Source of the DNA: Candidatus Riesia sp. GBBU
GTDB taxonomy: Bacteria > Pseudomonadota > Gammaproteobacteria > Enterobacterales > Enterobacteriaceae
Direction: 5' to 3'
Length of the DNA: 64,000 nucleotides
Assembly: GCA_002074035.1 (NCBI GenBank)
Contig: CP012849.1
Coordinates: forward strand, 317,919-381,918
Shown here: one piece after another, positions 20,869-31,936 of the stretch
Numbering within the stretch: position 1 is the first letter of the stretch
Layout: the number at the start of each line of letters is the position of its first letter
Position numbers and translations under genes: made by a program
Notes under the pieces: generated by a model
What the model was told of the DNA's origin: nothing
What the model saw: only the letters and a program-made list of their open reading frames with translations
Database searches by the model: none

Positions 20869-21855
20869 TTACAAGATTTTTTCTAGATCTTTAGGCGGCC
20901 AATTTTTTATTTTTGTGCCAAGAGATAATCCTTTCGAGGCTAAAACATCTTTAATTTCTGTAAGAGACTTTTTGCCTAAATTTGGAGTTTTTAGTAATTC
21001 TACTTCAGTTCTCTGTACAAGATCCCCTATATAGTGTATAGATTCAGCTTTGAGACAATTTGCTGAACGAACAGTTAGCTCTAAATCATCCACTGATGAT
21101 AACAATATAGGATCAAACTCTGGTTTTTCTTCTTTAATTTCTTTTTTTTCTGTGTCTCTTAAGCATACAAACGACTCTAACTGTTCTATTAAAATAGACG
21201 CAGCTTTATGTATTGCCTCTTCTGGGTTAATAGTACCATTTGTCTCTATTTCTATAATCAATTTATCTAAGTCGGTTCTTTTTTCTACTCTAGTGGCTTC
21301 AACATTATATGCAATTCTTTCTATTGGACTATAACATGCATCGATTAATAATCGTCCAACTTGTCTAACATCTTCAGAATTAATTCTACTAGAAGCTGGA
21401 GAATATCCTCTTCCTTTCTGTACCCTTATCTTCATACTAATGTCAGATTTTTCACATGTAAGATTACAAATTACATGTTCTGGATAAACAATTTCAACAT
21501 CTTCTCTAGACTCTATATCTGAAGCAGTTACTGGACCTATTCCAGACTTCTTCAAAGTTAGTATAGTTTCGTCTTTTCCATTAAGCCTAACTGATAATTC
21601 CTTTAAATTTAAAATTATCTCTATTATATCCTCTTTTACACCATCTTTTGTACTATACTCATGAAGTATTCCTTCTATTTCTACATCAGTCACAGCGTAT
21701 CCTGGCATTGATGACAGAAGAACTCTACGTAATGCATTTCCCAAAGTGTGACCAAATCCTCTTTCTAAAGGTTCTAATGTTATTTTAGCATGATTTTGCG
21801 CAATTTGTTTGATATTAACTAGACGAGGTTTAAGAAATTCTCTTTTAAAATCCAT
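20869..21855 (-). CDS. rpoA: DNA-directed RNA polymerase subunit alpha
   Basis: Assembly platform of RNA polymerase, 328 residues (E. coli 329). The N-terminal domain has [23 protein letters not shown] at about 31-53. The linker near 235-250 is acidic. The C-terminal UP-element and activator-binding domain is kept, with RSANCLKAE around 265 and [14 protein letters not shown] around 295. It lies between rpsD and rplQ as in the enterobacterial alpha operon. Confidence 0.98.
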   Translation of the reverse strand: MDFKREFLKPRLVNIKQIAQNHAKITLEPLERGFGHTLGNALRRVLLSSMPGYAVTDVEIEGILHEYSTKDGVKEDIIEIILNLKELSVRLNGKDETILTLKKSGIGPVTASDIESREDVEIVYPEHVICNLTCEKSDISMKIRVQKGRGYSPASSRINSEDVRQVGRLLIDACYSPIERIAYNVEATRVEKRTDLDKLIIEIETNGTINPEEAIHKAASILIEQLESFVCLRDTEKKEIKEEKPEFDPILLSSVDDLELTVRSANCLKAESIHYIGDLVQRTEVELLKTPNLGKKSLTEIKDVLASKGLSLGTKIKNWPPKDLEKIL

Positions 21856-21893
21856 TATGTTTCCTATATGTTCAAAAATTTATTTTATAATGT

Positions 21894-22514
21894 TTATTTC
21901 GAAAACAATTCTATTATTAAGCTCTCATTAATATCTCTAGGACAATCAGATCTTTCTGGAAAATTTATTATTTTACCTTCCATTTTATACACGTCAGTTT
22001 CTAACCATTTAGGAAATTCTCTTTGTTTTGAAAGTTCTAAAGCTGCTTTAATTCTGACTTGATTTTTGGATTTATTTCTAATTGCTATTATAGAATTTGG
22101 GAATACTTTATAAGAAGCAATATTTACAATTTTATTATTAACCAAAACTGATTTATGACTAATCAATTGTCTAGATTCAGCTCGTGTAGCTCCAAATCCT
22201 AATCTATACACAACATTATCTAGACGTCTTTCAAGTAAAATTAATAAGTTTTCTCCAGTATTTCCTTTAGATTTACACGCATTTTCATAATATCTTTTAA
22301 ATTGTTTTTCTAATATGCCATAAATCCTTCTAACTTTTTGTTTTTCACGAAGTTGTAAACCATAATCTGACAAACGAGATTTTTTCGTACCATGTTGACC
22401 AGGTGAATTTTCTAATTTACATTTTGTAGATATTGATCTAACTCCGGTTTTTAGAAATAAATCTGTTCCTTCACGACGAACTAATTTTAGTTTTGGTCCT
22501 AAGTATCTAGCCAT
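21894..22514 (-). CDS. rpsD: 30S ribosomal protein S4
   Basis: Primary 16S rRNA-binding assembly protein and, in E. coli, translational repressor of the alpha operon. From the ATG at 22512-22514, preceded by CTGGAGA, it is 206 residues and starts [11 protein letters not shown] exactly as in E. coli. A longer in-frame reading from 22541 is not supported. SPGQHG and the S4 RNA-binding domain with [20 protein letters not shown] are present. Confidence 0.97.
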   Translation of the reverse strand: MARYLGPKLKLVRREGTDLFLKTGVRSISTKCKLENSPGQHGTKKSRLSDYGLQLREKQKVRRIYGILEKQFKRYYENACKSKGNTGENLLILLERRLDNVVYRLGFGATRAESRQLISHKSVLVNNKIVNIASYKVFPNSIIAIRNKSKNQVRIKAALELSKQREFPKWLETDVYKMEGKIINFPERSDCPRDINESLIIELFSK

Positions 22515-22541
22515 TATATCTCCAGTTGTTTTATTTGACAA

Positions 22542-22928
22542 TTAAACTCGACGTTTTTTTGGAGGTCTACATCCATTATGAGGAATTGGAGTAACATCTA
22601 TTATATTAATGATTTTAAACCCTGATGAATAAAGAGCACGAATAGTCGATTCTCTGCCTGGACCAGGCCCTTTTATCATGACTTCTAAATTTTTTACACC
22701 ATACTTTTTAGCTGATTCTGCGCAATTTTCAGCAGCAACTTGAGCAGAAAATGGAGTAGATTTTCTAGATCCACGAAATCCAGAACAACCAGAAGTCGCC
22801 CAACTTAATGTGTTGCCATGACGATCGGTTATTGTGATAATAGTGTTGTTAAAAGAAGCATGAATATGTGCTATGCCGTCTGTGATTTGTCTGTTTTTTT
22901 TTTTTATAATTCTATTTATTTTTTTCAT
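22542..22928 (-). CDS. rpsK: 30S ribosomal protein S11
   Basis: Platform protein of the small subunit, 128 residues (E. coli 129). Conserved blocks are [35 protein letters not shown]-like [22 protein letters not shown] and the C-terminal [13 protein letters not shown]. Codons 8-12 contain an in-frame run of 12 A (22894-22905), the longest homopolymer I noticed in a coding region here. The start overlaps the rpsM 3' end by 17 bp. Confidence 0.97.
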   Translation of the reverse strand: MKKINRIIKKKNRQITDGIAHIHASFNNTIITITDRHGNTLSWATSGCSGFRGSRKSTPFSAQVAAENCAESAKKYGVKNLEVMIKGPGPGRESTIRALYSSGFKIINIIDVTPIPHNGCRPPKKRRV

Positions 22929-23301
22929 AAGAAACTGTCTTTTTATTTTTTACAGGTTTACGAGATCCTTTTCTAGTTCTTGCATTTGTTTTTGTTCGTT
23001 GTCCTCTTACAGGAAGAGTGCCAACACGATGACGTATTCCTCTATAACATCCTAAATCTATAAGTCTTTTAATGTCCATTGACACTTTTCTTCTTAAATC
23101 ACCTTCTATTGTATATTTAGCAATCTCTTTTCTTAGTTTTTCAATACAGTTCCTTGATAGTTCATTAACTTTCTTTTTTGAACATATTCCACTAGAAAAA
23201 CAAATTGATTTCGCACGACTTATTCCTATTCCATAAATATAAGTTAATGCTACTAAAATATGCTTATGATCAGGTATGTTAATTCCAGCTATACGAGTCA
23301 T
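22912..23301 (-). CDS. rpsM: 30S ribosomal protein S13 with C-terminal extension
   Basis: Head protein contacting the P-site tRNA and the intersubunit bridge. Length 129 residues against 118 in E. coli. The start [14 protein letters not shown] and the RNA-binding [17 protein letters not shown] are clear. There is one extra residue just before the C-terminal segment ([11 protein letters not shown] against RHRRGLPVRG). A Lys-rich tail of about ten residues reads into rpsK. Translational coupling through the 17-bp overlap is likely. Confidence 0.96.
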   Translation of the reverse strand: MTRIAGINIPDHKHILVALTYIYGIGISRAKSICFSSGICSKKKVNELSRNCIEKLRKEIAKYTIEGDLRRKVSMDIKRLIDLGCYRGIRHRVGTLPVRGQRTKTNARTRKGSRKPVKNKKTVSYEKNK

Positions 23302-23330
23302 TCTTTCTCCTTGTATAGATTAGTAAATTT

Positions 23331-23447
23331 TTATCCTTGTCTTTGTTTGTGTTTAGAGTCATTATAACAAACAACTCTTACATAACCATTTCTTTTAACT
23401 ATTTTGCAATGTTGACATAATCTTCTTACAGAAGCTCTAACTTTCAT
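23331..23447 (-). CDS. rpmJ: 50S ribosomal protein L36
   Basis: Very small zinc-ribbon protein, 38 residues, the E. coli length. It reads [20 protein letters not shown], then continues to GYVRVVCYN and ends KHKQRQG. Zinc ligands C11, C14 and C27 and the terminal His are present, so it is the Cys-containing form. It lies between secY and rpsM, the normal place at the end of the spc operon. Confidence 0.96.
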   Translation of the reverse strand: MKVRASVRRLCQHCKIVKRNGYVRVVCYNDSKHKQRQG

Positions 23448-23469
23448 TTTTCAATAGATACCAAATTTA

Positions 23470-24798
23470 TTATCTTTTAAGATTAGCTTTTTTCATTATA
23501 GATTCATATTGACTAGAAATCATAATAGTTTGAACTTGTGAAATCAAATCCATAATAACTATAACAACAATTAATAATGAAGTTCCACCAAAATAAAAAG
23601 GAATTTTTATAGTTTCTCTTAGAATTTCTGGAATCAAGCATATAAATGTAATATATATAGAACCAATTATTGTGAGACGATTCATAATCTTACTAATATA
23701 CTTAGATGTTTTCTCTCCTGGACGTATACCTGGAATAAATGCACCAGATTTTTTTAAATTTTCCGCTGTATCATTTGGATTAAACAAAACATTTGTATAG
23801 AAAAAACAAAAAAACACAATTGATATTGAGTATAAAAATATATAAACATACTGCCCTGGTTGTAAAAAATATAAAAAATCACTTAAAATTTTTGATTTTA
23901 TTCCATTTTTAATAAACCAAGAAGCTATCGTACTAGGAAGCAGTACTATGCTAGAAGCGAAAACTGCTGGTATTACTCCAGACATGTTAATCTTTAAAGG
24001 TAAATGTGTATTACAATGTGAAGAATAAATTTTTCTTATATGATGTCTAGTAGCATAATTGACAGTTATTTTTCTTTGGCCCCTTTCAACAAAGGATACA
24101 AAGTACGTTATGGAGCATATCAATATAATTATTGATAATATTGTGAAATAACTTAAATTTCCTAATCTTATTTGCTCTACTGAGTATTTAAATGAAGATG
24201 GAATTTCAGAAACAATTCCAGTATAAATAATTATTGAAACTCCATTTCCAACTCCTTTTTCACTTATTTTCTCACCTAACCACATAAGAAACATAGTTCC
24301 AGTCACCAAACTTATTATAGAAACAAAATAAAATAGAAAATCTAACTTAAAGATTAATTCACGTGTTGCACTAATATTTGCTAAACTTACAGTTATACCG
24401 ATAGATTGTACAATTGATATGAATAAAGTACCATATCTAGTATATTGATTAATTATTTTTCTACCAGTTTCTCCATCTTTTTTAAGATCAGAAAGTTTTG
24501 AACTAATAGTAGTAAGTAACTGTACTATTATAGAAGAAGAAATGTATGGCATAATTCCTAAAGCGAAAATAGACGCTCTACTGAATGATCCTCCAGAAAA
24601 CATATTAAACATTTCAACAATAGTTCCTTTATGTTGTTCAAGGATTTTTTTTAAAATCTCCGTATTTATTCCAGGTATAGGTATAAATGATCCTAATCTA
24701 AAAATAAATATAGAGAATATTAAAAAAACAAATCTTTTCTTAAGTTCTTCTAAACCCTTTTTAGAACTTTGGAAATACATATTCATCTTCTTTTTCAT
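23470..24798 (-). CDS. secY: Preprotein translocase subunit SecY
   Basis: Channel subunit of the Sec translocon, 442 residues (E. coli 443) with about ten hydrophobic segments. Conserved blocks include [12 protein letters not shown], the plug and second-helix region [25 protein letters not shown], and [25 protein letters not shown] in a cytoplasmic loop. It follows rplO by 2 bp in the spc operon. Together with SecE (11418-11792) it shows that general secretion is kept. Confidence 0.97.
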   Translation of the reverse strand: MKKKMNMYFQSSKKGLEELKKRFVFLIFSIFIFRLGSFIPIPGINTEILKKILEQHKGTIVEMFNMFSGGSFSRASIFALGIMPYISSSIIVQLLTTISSKLSDLKKDGETGRKIINQYTRYGTLFISIVQSIGITVSLANISATRELIFKLDFLFYFVSIISLVTGTMFLMWLGEKISEKGVGNGVSIIIYTGIVSEIPSSFKYSVEQIRLGNLSYFTILSIIILICSITYFVSFVERGQRKITVNYATRHHIRKIYSSHCNTHLPLKINMSGVIPAVFASSIVLLPSTIASWFIKNGIKSKILSDFLYFLQPGQYVYIFLYSISIVFFCFFYTNVLFNPNDTAENLKKSGAFIPGIRPGEKTSKYISKIMNRLTIIGSIYITFICLIPEILRETIKIPFYFGGTSLLIVVIVIMDLISQVQTIMISSQYESIMKKANLKR

Positions 24799-24800
24799 TT

Positions 24801-25250
24801 CTAGGTTTTTTCCTCAATTTTTCCATTAAAACTTTTAATTTTTTGTAGAACTCCATTAGTCACCTTTATACCACGTATGATAAAAGGTTTATATATACTT
24901 CCAGAAAGAAAAATTTTCACATATTTGATTTTTTTATTTATTATATTAGCATTCTTTAAAATACTTATATCAATTTTTTTTGAACGTATGTTGTTAAGAT
25001 CAGATAACCTAATATCTTTTTTCTTTATAGATGATCTTGATTTGAATCCAAATTTCGGTAAACGCCTATATAAAGGCATCTGTCCTCCCTCAAAACCTCT
25101 TCTTATTTTTTTTCCTGACCTAGATAGTTGTCCTTTATGACCACGTCCACAAGTTTTTCCTAAACCTGATCCAACCCCTCTACCTTTTCTTTTTCTTTTT
25201 TTTTTAGAACTTCTATCTAGATAGATGTTGTTTAAATATATTTTATTCAT
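24801..25250 (-). CDS. rplO: 50S ribosomal protein L15
   Basis: Late assembly protein of the large subunit, 149 residues (E. coli 144). The glycine-rich N-terminal loop [19 protein letters not shown] lies around 23-41, followed by [20 protein letters not shown]. The ATG overlaps the last codons of rpmD by 8 bp, so translation of the two is probably coupled; secY follows after 2 bp. Confidence 0.97.
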   Translation of the reverse strand: MNKIYLNNIYLDRSSKKKRKRKGRGVGSGLGKTCGRGHKGQLSRSGKKIRRGFEGGQMPLYRRLPKFGFKSRSSIKKKDIRLSDLNNIRSKKIDISILKNANIINKKIKYVKIFLSGSIYKPFIIRGIKVTNGVLQKIKSFNGKIEEKT

Positions 25251-25422
25251 TTATTTTCACCATATAAGAAATCTTTTTAACCATGTCACGAACAGATTTT
25301 GTATCCTGTAATATCACGGTATGTCCTATATGTTTTAGACCCAAACATACTAAAGTAGATTTATGTTTCGGCAATCTACCTATTTCACTTCTGAACTGTG
25401 TTATTTCAATATATTTTTTCAT
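25243..25422 (-). CDS. rpmD: 50S ribosomal protein L30
   Basis: 59 residues, the E. coli length. It starts [15 protein letters not shown] and contains the conserved core [17 protein letters not shown], followed by the segment ending [17 protein letters not shown]. Its ATG shares bases with the rpsE stop (ATGA), and its 3' end runs 8 bp into rplO. It is tightly packed between rpsE and rplO as in the enterobacterial spc operon. Confidence 0.96.
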   Translation of the reverse strand: MKKYIEITQFRSEIGRLPKHKSTLVCLGLKHIGHTVILQDTKSVRDMVKKISYMVKINE

Positions 25423-25928
25423 TTTTTATAGTTTATGATTTCTATAATAGATTTGTTTCTTTTCAATGCTATTAATGATGGAGATCTTAATTTCTCTAAT
25501 GCTTTCATTGTTGCTTTTACAACATTAATAGGATTAGTTGAACCATAAGTCTTTGAAAGTATGTTTCTGATACCAGCAGCTTCTAAAATTGCTCTAATTG
25601 TTCCACCAGCAATTATTCCTGTGCCTTCATTAGCAGGCTTTATAAAAACGATAGATTTAGTATGCTTCCCATATGTTGTATGATACAATGTTCTATTGTG
25701 TAAAAAAATTGTTTTCATATTCTTCCTGGCTTTGTCCATTGCTTTTTGTATCGCTGATGGTACTTCTCTTGCTTTACCATATCCAAACCCAACCTTTCCA
25801 TTTCCATTTCCAACTACTGTTATAGCAGTAAAACTGAATATTCTTCCACCTTTTACAGTTTTTGAAACTCTATTAACAGAAACTAATTTTTCTATTATTT
25901 CATTCTCATCTTTTTTAATGTTACTCAT
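25419..25928 (-). CDS. rpsE: 30S ribosomal protein S5
   Basis: Small-subunit protein involved in decoding fidelity and mRNA helicase activity, 169 residues (E. coli 167). It has [17 protein letters not shown] and [17 protein letters not shown] in the N-terminal RNA-binding domain, and [19 protein letters not shown] in the C-terminal domain. It follows rplR after 12 bp and overlaps the rpmD start by 4 bp. Confidence 0.97.
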   Translation of the reverse strand: MSNIKKDENEIIEKLVSVNRVSKTVKGGRIFSFTAITVVGNGNGKVGFGYGKAREVPSAIQKAMDKARKNMKTIFLHNRTLYHTTYGKHTKSIVFIKPANEGTGIIAGGTIRAILEAAGIRNILSKTYGSTNPINVVKATMKALEKLRSPSLIALKRNKSIIEIINYKK

Positions 25929-25940
25929 CTGATCTTTACC

Positions 25941-26294
25941 TTAGAATTTCAGTCCAGATTTCCTTGCAGATTCTGCTAGAGTTTTAATCCTTCCATGGTA
26001 TTTAAATCCAGAACGGTCGAAAGAAATTTTTCTGATGCCAATATCAATAGATTTTCTTGCTATTAATGTTCCAATAATTTTTGCGGCTTCTTTGTTTCCA
26101 GTATACTTTAGAGATAATTTCATTTTCTTACTTGTAGTCGAAGCACTAACTAAAGTTTTTGAACCATTTAGAATTGTAATTTGTGCATAGATATGTCTGG
26201 AAGTTCTATGAACTACAAGACGAGCTCTATTAAGCTTTTCAAATTTTTTTTTAGATCTTAATGATCTTTTTATACGAGATAAATTTTTATTCAT
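25941..26294 (-). CDS. rplR: 50S ribosomal protein L18
   Basis: Binds 5S rRNA in the central protuberance. Length 117 residues, as in E. coli. Key segments are [15 protein letters not shown] near 26-40 and the C-terminal [24 protein letters not shown]. It lies 8 bp after rplF and 12 bp before rpsE. Confidence 0.97.
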   Translation of the reverse strand: MNKNLSRIKRSLRSKKKFEKLNRARLVVHRTSRHIYAQITILNGSKTLVSASTTSKKMKLSLKYTGNKEAAKIIGTLIARKSIDIGIRKISFDRSGFKYHGRIKTLAESARKSGLKF

Positions 26295-26302
26295 AGCTGA
26301 AA

Positions 26303-26863
26303 CTATTTCTTCTTTGTTTCTTTGATTTTAACAAATTCGTTAAGATATCTGATTCCTTTTCCTTTGTAAGGTTCTGGTGTTTTATATGATCTTATTTCTG
26401 CAGCGATTTGACCTACTCTTTGTTTATTTATTCCTGTTATTAAAATTTCTGTTTGTGAATTACACCTAATTTCTATGTCTGAAGGAATATCATAAAAAAT
26501 ATTATGAGAAAATCCTATTGATAAAATTAATCTTTTTTTTTCAACAAATGACCTATATCCAATTCCTACTAATTGTAATCTTTTTTTAAATCCTGATGTA
26601 ACACCTTTAATAGAACTTTTTATTAATGAACACATAGTTCCAATTTGCATTTCTGAATAATCGAATTCATTCCTAGATTTTAGAAAAATGTTATTTTTTA
26701 CTTTTTCTAACAAAATAGAATGATGTATAAAATGAAAAATTTCACCTTTAGGCCCTTTAATTGATATCTTCATATTTCTTATTCTTATAAGAACATTTTC
26801 AGGTATTTTGATCACTATTTTTTTTACAGAGTTCTTTTTTTTGGATAAATTACTATGATACAT
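26303..26863 (-). CDS. rplF: 50S ribosomal protein L6
   Basis: Two-domain large-subunit protein near the factor-binding site, 186 residues (E. coli 177). The extra length is a Lys/Ser-rich N-terminal lead arising from a start 11 bp inside rps[11 protein letters not shown] and [10 protein letters not shown] mark the two repeats, and the C-terminal [16 protein letters not shown] is nearly invariant. The first residues are the least certain part; no better internal ATG is evident. Confidence 0.95.
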   Translation of the reverse strand: MYHSNLSKKKNSVKKIVIKIPENVLIRIRNMKISIKGPKGEIFHFIHHSILLEKVKNNIFLKSRNEFDYSEMQIGTMCSLIKSSIKGVTSGFKKRLQLVGIGYRSFVEKKRLILSIGFSHNIFYDIPSDIEIRCNSQTEILITGINKQRVGQIAAEIRSYKTPEPYKGKGIRYLNEFVKIKETKKK

Positions 26864-27251
26864 AGCAAATTACTTCTCCTCCTAACCTATTTTTTCTAGC
26901 TTTTCTATCTGTCATTACTCCTTGTGAAGTACTTATAATTACTATGCCTAATCCTTCCATAATAAGAGGAATTTGATCTTTCTTTTTGTAGATTCTTAAC
27001 CCTGGTTTACTAATCCTCTTTATGTTTTCAATAACTCCATTTCCATTAAAGTATTTTAATTGTATTATTATATATGATATATTTTTTTTTTCTCTGTTAA
27101 TAGAGAAATTTTTGATATATCCTTCTTCTTTTAACACAGAAGATATAGAAACTTTCAGATTACTAAAAGGGACTGATACAAATTCTTTATTTGCTTTTTG
27201 AGCGTTCCTTATTCTTGTAATCATATCTGATACTGGATCTTGAATATTCAT
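26853..27251 (-). CDS. rpsH: 30S ribosomal protein S8
   Basis: Primary 16S rRNA-binding protein and, in E. coli, repressor of the spc operon. Length 132 residues (E. coli 130). It starts [18 protein letters not shown], with [10 protein letters not shown]-like [10 protein letters not shown] in the middle and [26 protein letters not shown] at the end. It overlaps rplF by 11 bp and follows rpsN after 15 bp. Confidence 0.97.
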   Translation of the reverse strand: MNIQDPVSDMITRIRNAQKANKEFVSVPFSNLKVSISSVLKEEGYIKNFSINREKKNISYIIIQLKYFNGNGVIENIKRISKPGLRIYKKKDQIPLIMEGLGIVIISTSQGVMTDRKARKNRLGGEVICYVS

Positions 27252-27266
27252 TGTTTTCCTTAAGCT

Positions 27267-27572
27267 CTACCAACTAGATTTTCTTAAACCTGGAATTTCT
27301 CCTTTCATAGCAAGTTCTCTTAATTTTATTCTACTGAGACCAAATTTTCTTAAAAACCCATTAGAACGACCTGTTATTTTACATCTGTTTCTTAAACGAC
27401 AAGGGCTTGAATCCCTTGGAAGTTTCTGTAAATTAATCATTGCGTTCCATTTATCTTCTTTTGAAGATCTAATATTAGAAATAATAAATTTTAGTTTTTC
27501 TCTTCTAGAAAAAAATTTTTTCACTAATCTTATTCTTTTTTTATTTCTTTCTTGTGTTGATTTCTTTGACAT
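27267..27572 (-). CDS. rpsN: 30S ribosomal protein S14
   Basis: Head protein of the long, zinc-free type. From the ATG at 27570-27572, with GGAG five bases upstream, it is 101 residues, the E. coli length. The C-terminal half has [19 protein letters not shown] and [15 protein letters not shown]. An in-frame GTG two codons earlier sits too close to the ribosome binding site. It lies between rplE and rpsH. Confidence 0.96.
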   Translation of the reverse strand: MSKKSTQERNKKRIRLVKKFFSRREKLKFIISNIRSSKEDKWNAMINLQKLPRDSSPCRLRNRCKITGRSNGFLRKFGLSRIKLRELAMKGEIPGLRKSSW

Positions 27573-27588
27573 TAACACTCCATAATCT

Positions 27589-28125
27589 TTATTTACGAAA
27601 AGGAAACTTTAAACTTCTTAAAAGAAAAAGACATATTTTGTCATTTAGTGTAGTTGTTATAATAGAAACACATAATCCTCTAATTTTGTCTATTTTGTCA
27701 TAATCAACTTCTGGAAAAATTATTTGTTCTTTTATACCTATATTATAGTTTCCAGTTCCATCGAAAGATTTTGTGGAAAGTCCACGAAAATCCCTAATTC
27801 TTGGTATTGCAATATATATAAGTCTGTCTAAAAAGTCCCACATTCTACTTTTTCTTAAAGTAACCTTACATCCAATTGGATCATTTTGTCTGATTTTAAA
27901 TCCTGCTATAGATTTCTTTGCTTTTGTAACTTTAGGTTTTTGTCCACTGATTAACATTAAATCAGATATAGCTAGATCAAGAGATCTCTTTTTAAGAGAA
28001 GATTCTCCAACTCCAATACTTAAAGTAACTTTTTTTATTTTCGGAACTTGCATTATAGAATTATACTGAAATTTATTCATGATATTATGAGCTATTTCAG
28101 TCATATAAAGTTTATGTAAACTCAA
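27589..28125 (-). CDS. rplE: 50S ribosomal protein L5
   Basis: 5S rRNA-binding protein of the central protuberance, 178 residues (E. coli 179). Conserved blocks are [41 protein letters not shown] and [19 protein letters not shown]. It follows rplX after 10 bp and precedes rpsN by 16 bp in the spc operon. Confidence 0.97.
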   Translation of the reverse strand: MSLHKLYMTEIAHNIMNKFQYNSIMQVPKIKKVTLSIGVGESSLKKRSLDLAISDLMLISGQKPKVTKAKKSIAGFKIRQNDPIGCKVTLRKSRMWDFLDRLIYIAIPRIRDFRGLSTKSFDGTGNYNIGIKEQIIFPEVDYDKIDKIRGLCVSIITTTLNDKICLFLLRSLKFPFRK

Positions 28126-28135
28126 TGTATTACCT

Positions 28136-28453
28136 TTAAGATTTATTTATTTTTTCCCCACTTTTTTTAAAAAATCTGATTTTCTTTTTGTTTTCAAATT
28201 TAAATCCTATTCTATCAGATTTTCCAGTTTTTTTATTAAAAATAGCAACATTTGAAATATGTATTTTCGATTCTTTTTCTATAATTCCTCCAGGTCTGTT
28301 AAAAGTAGGTTCAGGTTTTTGACTTTTTTTAACAATGTTTATTCCTTGTACAATAACTTTATTAGAAATAACATTTATTACTTTCCCTATTTTTCCTTTA
28401 TCTTTTCCAGTTAATATTATTACATCATCATTTTTTCTGATTTTTTTAGACAT
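28136..28453 (-). CDS. rplX: 50S ribosomal protein L24
   Basis: Assembly-initiating protein, 105 residues (E. coli 104). The KOW motif [18 protein letters not shown] lies at about 8-25. [17 protein letters not shown] and [10 protein letters not shown] follow. It lies between rplN and rplE with gaps of about 10 bp on both sides. Confidence 0.97.
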   Translation of the reverse strand: MSKKIRKNDDVIILTGKDKGKIGKVINVISNKVIVQGINIVKKSQKPEPTFNRPGGIIEKESKIHISNVAIFNKKTGKSDRIGFKFENKKKIRFFKKSGEKINKS

Positions 28454-28462
28454 AGCAATTTT

Positions 28463-28834
28463 TTACAAAACCTCTTTTGCCAAAGATATAATTTTAGTAA
28501 ACTTGTTACTCTTTAATTCTTTTGTAACAGGTCCGAAAATTCTTGTTCCAATTATCTGGTCGTTTGTATCACTTAAAAGTACACATGAGTTATGATCGAA
28601 CCTAATAATAGAGCCGTCTTTTCTAAAGATCCCTTTTTTTGTTCTAACAACAACTGCTCTAAGTACGTCACCTTTTTTAACTTTGCTTCTTGGTATCGCT
28701 TCCTTAACAGCTACTTTTATAACAGTTCCAATCTTTGCATATCTACGCTTAGACCCTCCTAATACTTTTATGCAAATTACTGTACGAGCTCCTGAATTAT
28801 CAGCGACATTTAATATAGTTCTCTCTTGTATCAT
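28463..28834 (-). CDS. rplN: 50S ribosomal protein L14
   Basis: Large-subunit interface protein, 123 residues as in E. coli, beginning [17 protein letters not shown]. Strong matches are [23 protein letters not shown] and the C-terminal FGPVTKELK. It heads the spc operon in E. coli. Here only 19 bp separate it from rpsQ, so the S10 and spc operons may be read as one unit. Confidence 0.97.
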   Translation of the reverse strand: MIQERTILNVADNSGARTVICIKVLGGSKRRYAKIGTVIKVAVKEAIPRSKVKKGDVLRAVVVRTKKGIFRKDGSIIRFDHNSCVLLSDTNDQIIGTRIFGPVTKELKSNKFTKIISLAKEVL

Positions 28835-28853
28835 AAAAAAAGACCATAAAATT

Positions 28854-29117
28854 TTACTTAAAATAAAAATTGTTTTTTTTTATTACTTTGACAACTTTCC
28901 AATGTTTTTTCTTAGAGATTGGACGAGTCTCTTGTATTTCTATGAAATCTCCTATTTTACATTGATTTTTCTCATCGTGTACAAAAAATTTTTTGTTTCT
29001 AAGTATGAATTTTCCATATTTACTATGTTTTTTTAGTTTACTCGTAAGAACGATAACAGATTTTTCCATTTTATCACTAATAACTTTTCCTTGAAAAACT
29101 TTTCTTTTTTTCTTCAT
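28854..29117 (-). CDS. rpsQ: 30S ribosomal protein S17
   Basis: Primary 16S rRNA-binding protein, 87 residues (E. coli 84). It contains [18 protein letters not shown], the [10 protein letters not shown] segment and the [20 protein letters not shown] block. Its ATG overlaps the rpmC stop by ATGA, so the pair is translationally coupled. It is the last gene of the S10 operon. Confidence 0.97.
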   Translation of the reverse strand: MKKKRKVFQGKVISDKMEKSVIVLTSKLKKHSKYGKFILRNKKFFVHDEKNQCKIGDFIEIQETRPISKKKHWKVVKVIKKNNFYFK

Positions 29118-29287
29118 ATGCGTCTGTTCCTTTTAGTAATTTCGGTTTTAATTCTAGCTATTTGACGACGTGTTTTCTTGAACAAAGAAAAATCTTTTTT
29201 CTGATTATTAAACCTGTTAATCTTCAAATTAAACATTTTGTTAAATAAAATTATAAGTTCTTCATTTAATTTATATATCTTTTTCAA
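29114..29287 (-). CDS. rpmC: 50S ribosomal protein L29
   Basis: Small helical protein beside the exit tunnel, 57 residues (E. coli 63). It is read from a TTG at 29285-29287, preceded by GAGGAA. An ATG 16 bp upstream is out of frame. Helical, Lys-rich sequence with KLNEELIILFNKMFNLKI and the conserved-type RRQIARIKTEI near the C-terminus supports the call. Position between rplP and rpsQ and the 4-bp overlap with rpsQ make it secure despite low similarity. Confidence 0.92.
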   Translation of the reverse strand: MKKIYKLNEELIILFNKMFNLKINRFNNQKKDFSLFKKTRRQIARIKTEITKRNRRI

Positions 29288-29308
29288 TTCTGTTTCCTCT
29301 CATTTAAT

Positions 29309-29710
29309 TTACTTTTTTATATATATTGTTTTAACTGGAAGTTTAGCTGAAGCTAATTTAAACGCTTCAATTGCTAATTCTTCAGATACTCCGTCCATTT
29401 CATATAAAATGGATCCTGGTTTTATCAATGCAACCCAATATTCTACATTTCCCTTTCCCTTTCCCATTCTTACTTCGAGAGGTTTTTTAGTAATCGGTTT
29501 ATCTGGAAATATCCTAATCCAGATCTTTCCTTGTCTATTTATTGCTCTTGTCATAGCTCTTCTAGCAGATTCTATTTGACGAGATGTAATTCTTCCTCGA
29601 CTTATTGCTTTTAATCCAAAATTCCCAAAATTTATCTTCATATCTATTGATAGTCCCTTATTTCTACCTTTTTGTACTTTAAAAAATTTTGTTTTTTTTG
29701 GTTGTAGCAT
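29309..29710 (-). CDS. rplP: 50S ribosomal protein L16
   Basis: Contacts the A-site tRNA elbow; 133 residues (E. coli 136). It starts [19 protein letters not shown]. It has [21 protein letters not shown] and [19 protein letters not shown]; the latter block contains the Arg that is hydroxylated in E. coli. It starts immediately after the rpsC stop. Confidence 0.97.
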   Translation of the reverse strand: MLQPKKTKFFKVQKGRNKGLSIDMKINFGNFGLKAISRGRITSRQIESARRAMTRAINRQGKIWIRIFPDKPITKKPLEVRMGKGKGNVEYWVALIKPGSILYEMDGVSEELAIEAFKLASAKLPVKTIYIKK

Positions 29711-30430
29711 TTATTTGTTCTCCATTTTATTAATATTTTTTCTTACTATTCTTCTGAAGAATCTCTTAGGTGACACTATTTTTTTTCTTGTATATTTTGT
29801 ATGATCTAATATTTCACCTTTAAATATCCATACTTTAATTCCTACTACTCCGTATGTTGTTTTAGCTTCTGAGCTACTATAATCAATATCTGCACGAAAT
29901 GTATGAAGAGGTATTCTTCCGTCTTTTTGCCATTCTTTTCTAGCAATATCTGCTCCTCCTAATCTACCGCTAATCTTAATTTTTATACCTTTAGCTCCCA
30001 TACGAATAGAATTCTGTATTGATCTCTTTATTGCTCTTCTGAAAACAATACGTCTCTCAATTTGAGATGCTATGTTTTCAGCCACTAATTTAGCACTCAA
30101 TTCTGGTTTTCTTAACTCTGATATGTTAACCTGTGCAGGAACTCCAGAAATTATCATAATTTGTTTTTTTAAATTTTCAATTTCTTCTCCTTTTTTTCCT
30201 ATTATTATTCCAGGACGTGAAGTATATATTGTAACTTTAATACTTTTTGTTGGTCTCTCTATAAAGAGATGAGAAACTGAAGCTTTAAATAACTTTTTTT
30301 CTAAAAATTTTCTTATCTTAAAATCATTATAAAGATTATTTGAAAACTCCTTTTTGTTTGCATACCAAGAGGAATTCCAATCTCTTATAATTCCAAGTCT
30401 AATTCCGTTCGGATTTACTTTTTGCCCCAT
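29711..30430 (-). CDS. rpsC: 30S ribosomal protein S3
   Basis: mRNA entry-channel protein, 239 residues from the ATG at 30428-30430 (E. coli 233). That ATG follows GGAGATAAAA and gives the family start [15 protein letters not shown] reading four codons longer is unlikely. The KH domain has [14 protein letters not shown] near 63-76. The C-terminal domain has [13 protein letters not shown] and [14 protein letters not shown]. Confidence 0.97.
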   Translation of the reverse strand: MGQKVNPNGIRLGIIRDWNSSWYANKKEFSNNLYNDFKIRKFLEKKLFKASVSHLFIERPTKSIKVTIYTSRPGIIIGKKGEEIENLKKQIMIISGVPAQVNISELRKPELSAKLVAENIASQIERRIVFRRAIKRSIQNSIRMGAKGIKIKISGRLGGADIARKEWQKDGRIPLHTFRADIDYSSSEAKTTYGVVGIKVWIFKGEILDHTKYTRKKIVSPKRFFRRIVRKNINKMENK

Positions 30431-30447
30431 TTTTATCTCCAAAAATA

Positions 30448-30777
30448 TTAGTCTGAAATAACCAAAGTAATATGACTTGTCCTTTTAAGAATGTTATCAG
30501 CATGACCTTTTGCTCTTGGAATAATTCTTTTAAAACGAGATCCTTCATCAACAAAAATACTATAAACTTTTAATTTTTCGGATTTCATTTTATTGTTATG
30601 TTTTGCATTTGCAACTGCTGAATTTAGAAGTTTCTTAATTAGTCTAGCAGATTTTTTATTAGAATTTTCAAGAATATTATTTGCTTCATAAACACTTTTA
30701 TTTCGAATTAAGTTGGCTACCAGTCTAATTTTTTGAGCAGAAGATTTTGCATACTTATATTTTGCTATAGCTTTCAA
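30448..30777 (-). CDS. rplV: 50S ribosomal protein L22
   Basis: Lines the exit tunnel; 109 residues (E. coli 110). ARYRYA-like [21 protein letters not shown] is at the N-terminus. The beta-hairpin region [26 protein letters not shown] is at the C-terminus, without the classic macrolide-resistance deletion. It lies between rpsS and rpsC. Confidence 0.97.
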   Translation of the reverse strand: MKAIAKYKYAKSSAQKIRLVANLIRNKSVYEANNILENSNKKSARLIKKLLNSAVANAKHNNKMKSEKLKVYSIFVDEGSRFKRIIPRAKGHADNILKRTSHITLVISD

Positions 30778-30800
30778 CGATCTCTCCTAGAATGTTTATT

Positions 30801-31079
30801 TTATACTTTTTTAACTTTTTTGTCTGCAGAATGTCCTCGAAAATTTCTTGTTGGAGAAAATTCACCTAGCTTATGTCCAACCATTTCTTCAGTTATATAA
30901 ACTGGAATATGTTGTTTTCCATTATGTACAGAAACAGTTAGTCCGATCATTTCTGGAAAAATAGTTGATCTTCTAGACCAAGTTTTTATAACAGTTTTCC
31001 TATTTTTACGAACTACTTTTTCCACTTTTTTAATAAGATGAAAATCGACAAAAGGACCTTTTTTTATAGAGCGTGGCAT
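30801..31079 (-). CDS. rpsS: 30S ribosomal protein S19
   Basis: Head protein paired with S13; 92 residues as in E. coli. It starts [18 protein letters not shown], with [16 protein letters not shown] and [20 protein letters not shown]. It lies between rplB and rplV. Confidence 0.97.
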   Translation of the reverse strand: MPRSIKKGPFVDFHLIKKVEKVVRKNRKTVIKTWSRRSTIFPEMIGLTVSVHNGKQHIPVYITEEMVGHKLGEFSPTRNFRGHSADKKVKKV

Positions 31080-31090
31080 AATTTCACCTT

Positions 31091-31915
31091 TTATTTTTTT
31101 GTCATACGATGAATAATATATTTTTCTGTTCTTTTATTTCTTCTAGTCTTTTTACCTTTAGTTTTTTTACCCCATGGACTGACTGGATGTTTTCCAAAAT
31201 TTTTTCCTTCACCACCTCCATGAGGGTGATCAACTGGATTCATTGCTGTTCCTCGTACGGTTGGACGAATTCCTATCCATCTTTTTGATCCAGCTTTTCC
31301 GAACGATCTCAGCATATGTTCCTTATTTCCTATTTCTCCTATTGTTGCATTACATCTATGAAATATTTTTCTTATTTCTCCTGATTTTAAGCGCACAGTT
31401 ACATAAAATTTATCTTTAGATAAAACCTGCGCGTAAGATCCTGCAGATCTAGCTATTTGACCACCTTTTCCAGGCTTTAACTCTATATTATGTATGTTAG
31501 ATCCTACAGGAATTCTATTGATGCTTGTTGTATTTCCTACTTTTATGGGAACTTCAGGTCCAGACTGAATTTTATCTCCTACATTCAAAAGGTTAGGTTC
31601 CAGAATATATCTCCTTTCTCCATCTTTATACAAGACAAGAGCGATATTTGAAGAACGATTTGGATCATATTCTATTCTTTGTATAGTTCCTATGATGTTA
31701 ACTTTATTTCTTTTGAAATCTATCAAACGATACTTTCTTTTATGTTCTCCTCCAACATGTCTAACTGTAATTTTACCGCTATTATTCCTCCCTCCTCTTT
31801 TTTTATGATTTTTAGTTAATAAACTATATGGTCTACCATTATATAATTTATTATTTTTGACCTTTACCATATGTCTCCTTCCTGGAGATGTAGGCTTACA
31901 TTTGATTACAGTCAT
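31091..31915 (-). CDS. rplB: 50S ribosomal protein L2
   Basis: Peptidyl-transferase-associated protein, 274 residues (E. coli 273). It has [10 protein letters not shown] near the N-terminus and [18 protein letters not shown] around 50-67. The [11 protein letters not shown] loop with the functionally important His lies near residue 230. It lies between rplW and rpsS. Confidence 0.98.
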   Translation of the reverse strand: MTVIKCKPTSPGRRHMVKVKNNKLYNGRPYSLLTKNHKKRGGRNNSGKITVRHVGGEHKRKYRLIDFKRNKVNIIGTIQRIEYDPNRSSNIALVLYKDGERRYILEPNLLNVGDKIQSGPEVPIKVGNTTSINRIPVGSNIHNIELKPGKGGQIARSAGSYAQVLSKDKFYVTVRLKSGEIRKIFHRCNATIGEIGNKEHMLRSFGKAGSKRWIGIRPTVRGTAMNPVDHPHGGGEGKNFGKHPVSPWGKKTKGKKTRRNKRTEKYIIHRMTKK

Positions 31916-31936
31916 TTCATCTCTCTTATTTCAGTG

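Noticed and set aside
22894-22905. A12 run near the start of rpsK as a possible frameshift
   Set aside because: The frame is continuous through the run and the protein aligns with S11 on both sides, so no disruption is present.
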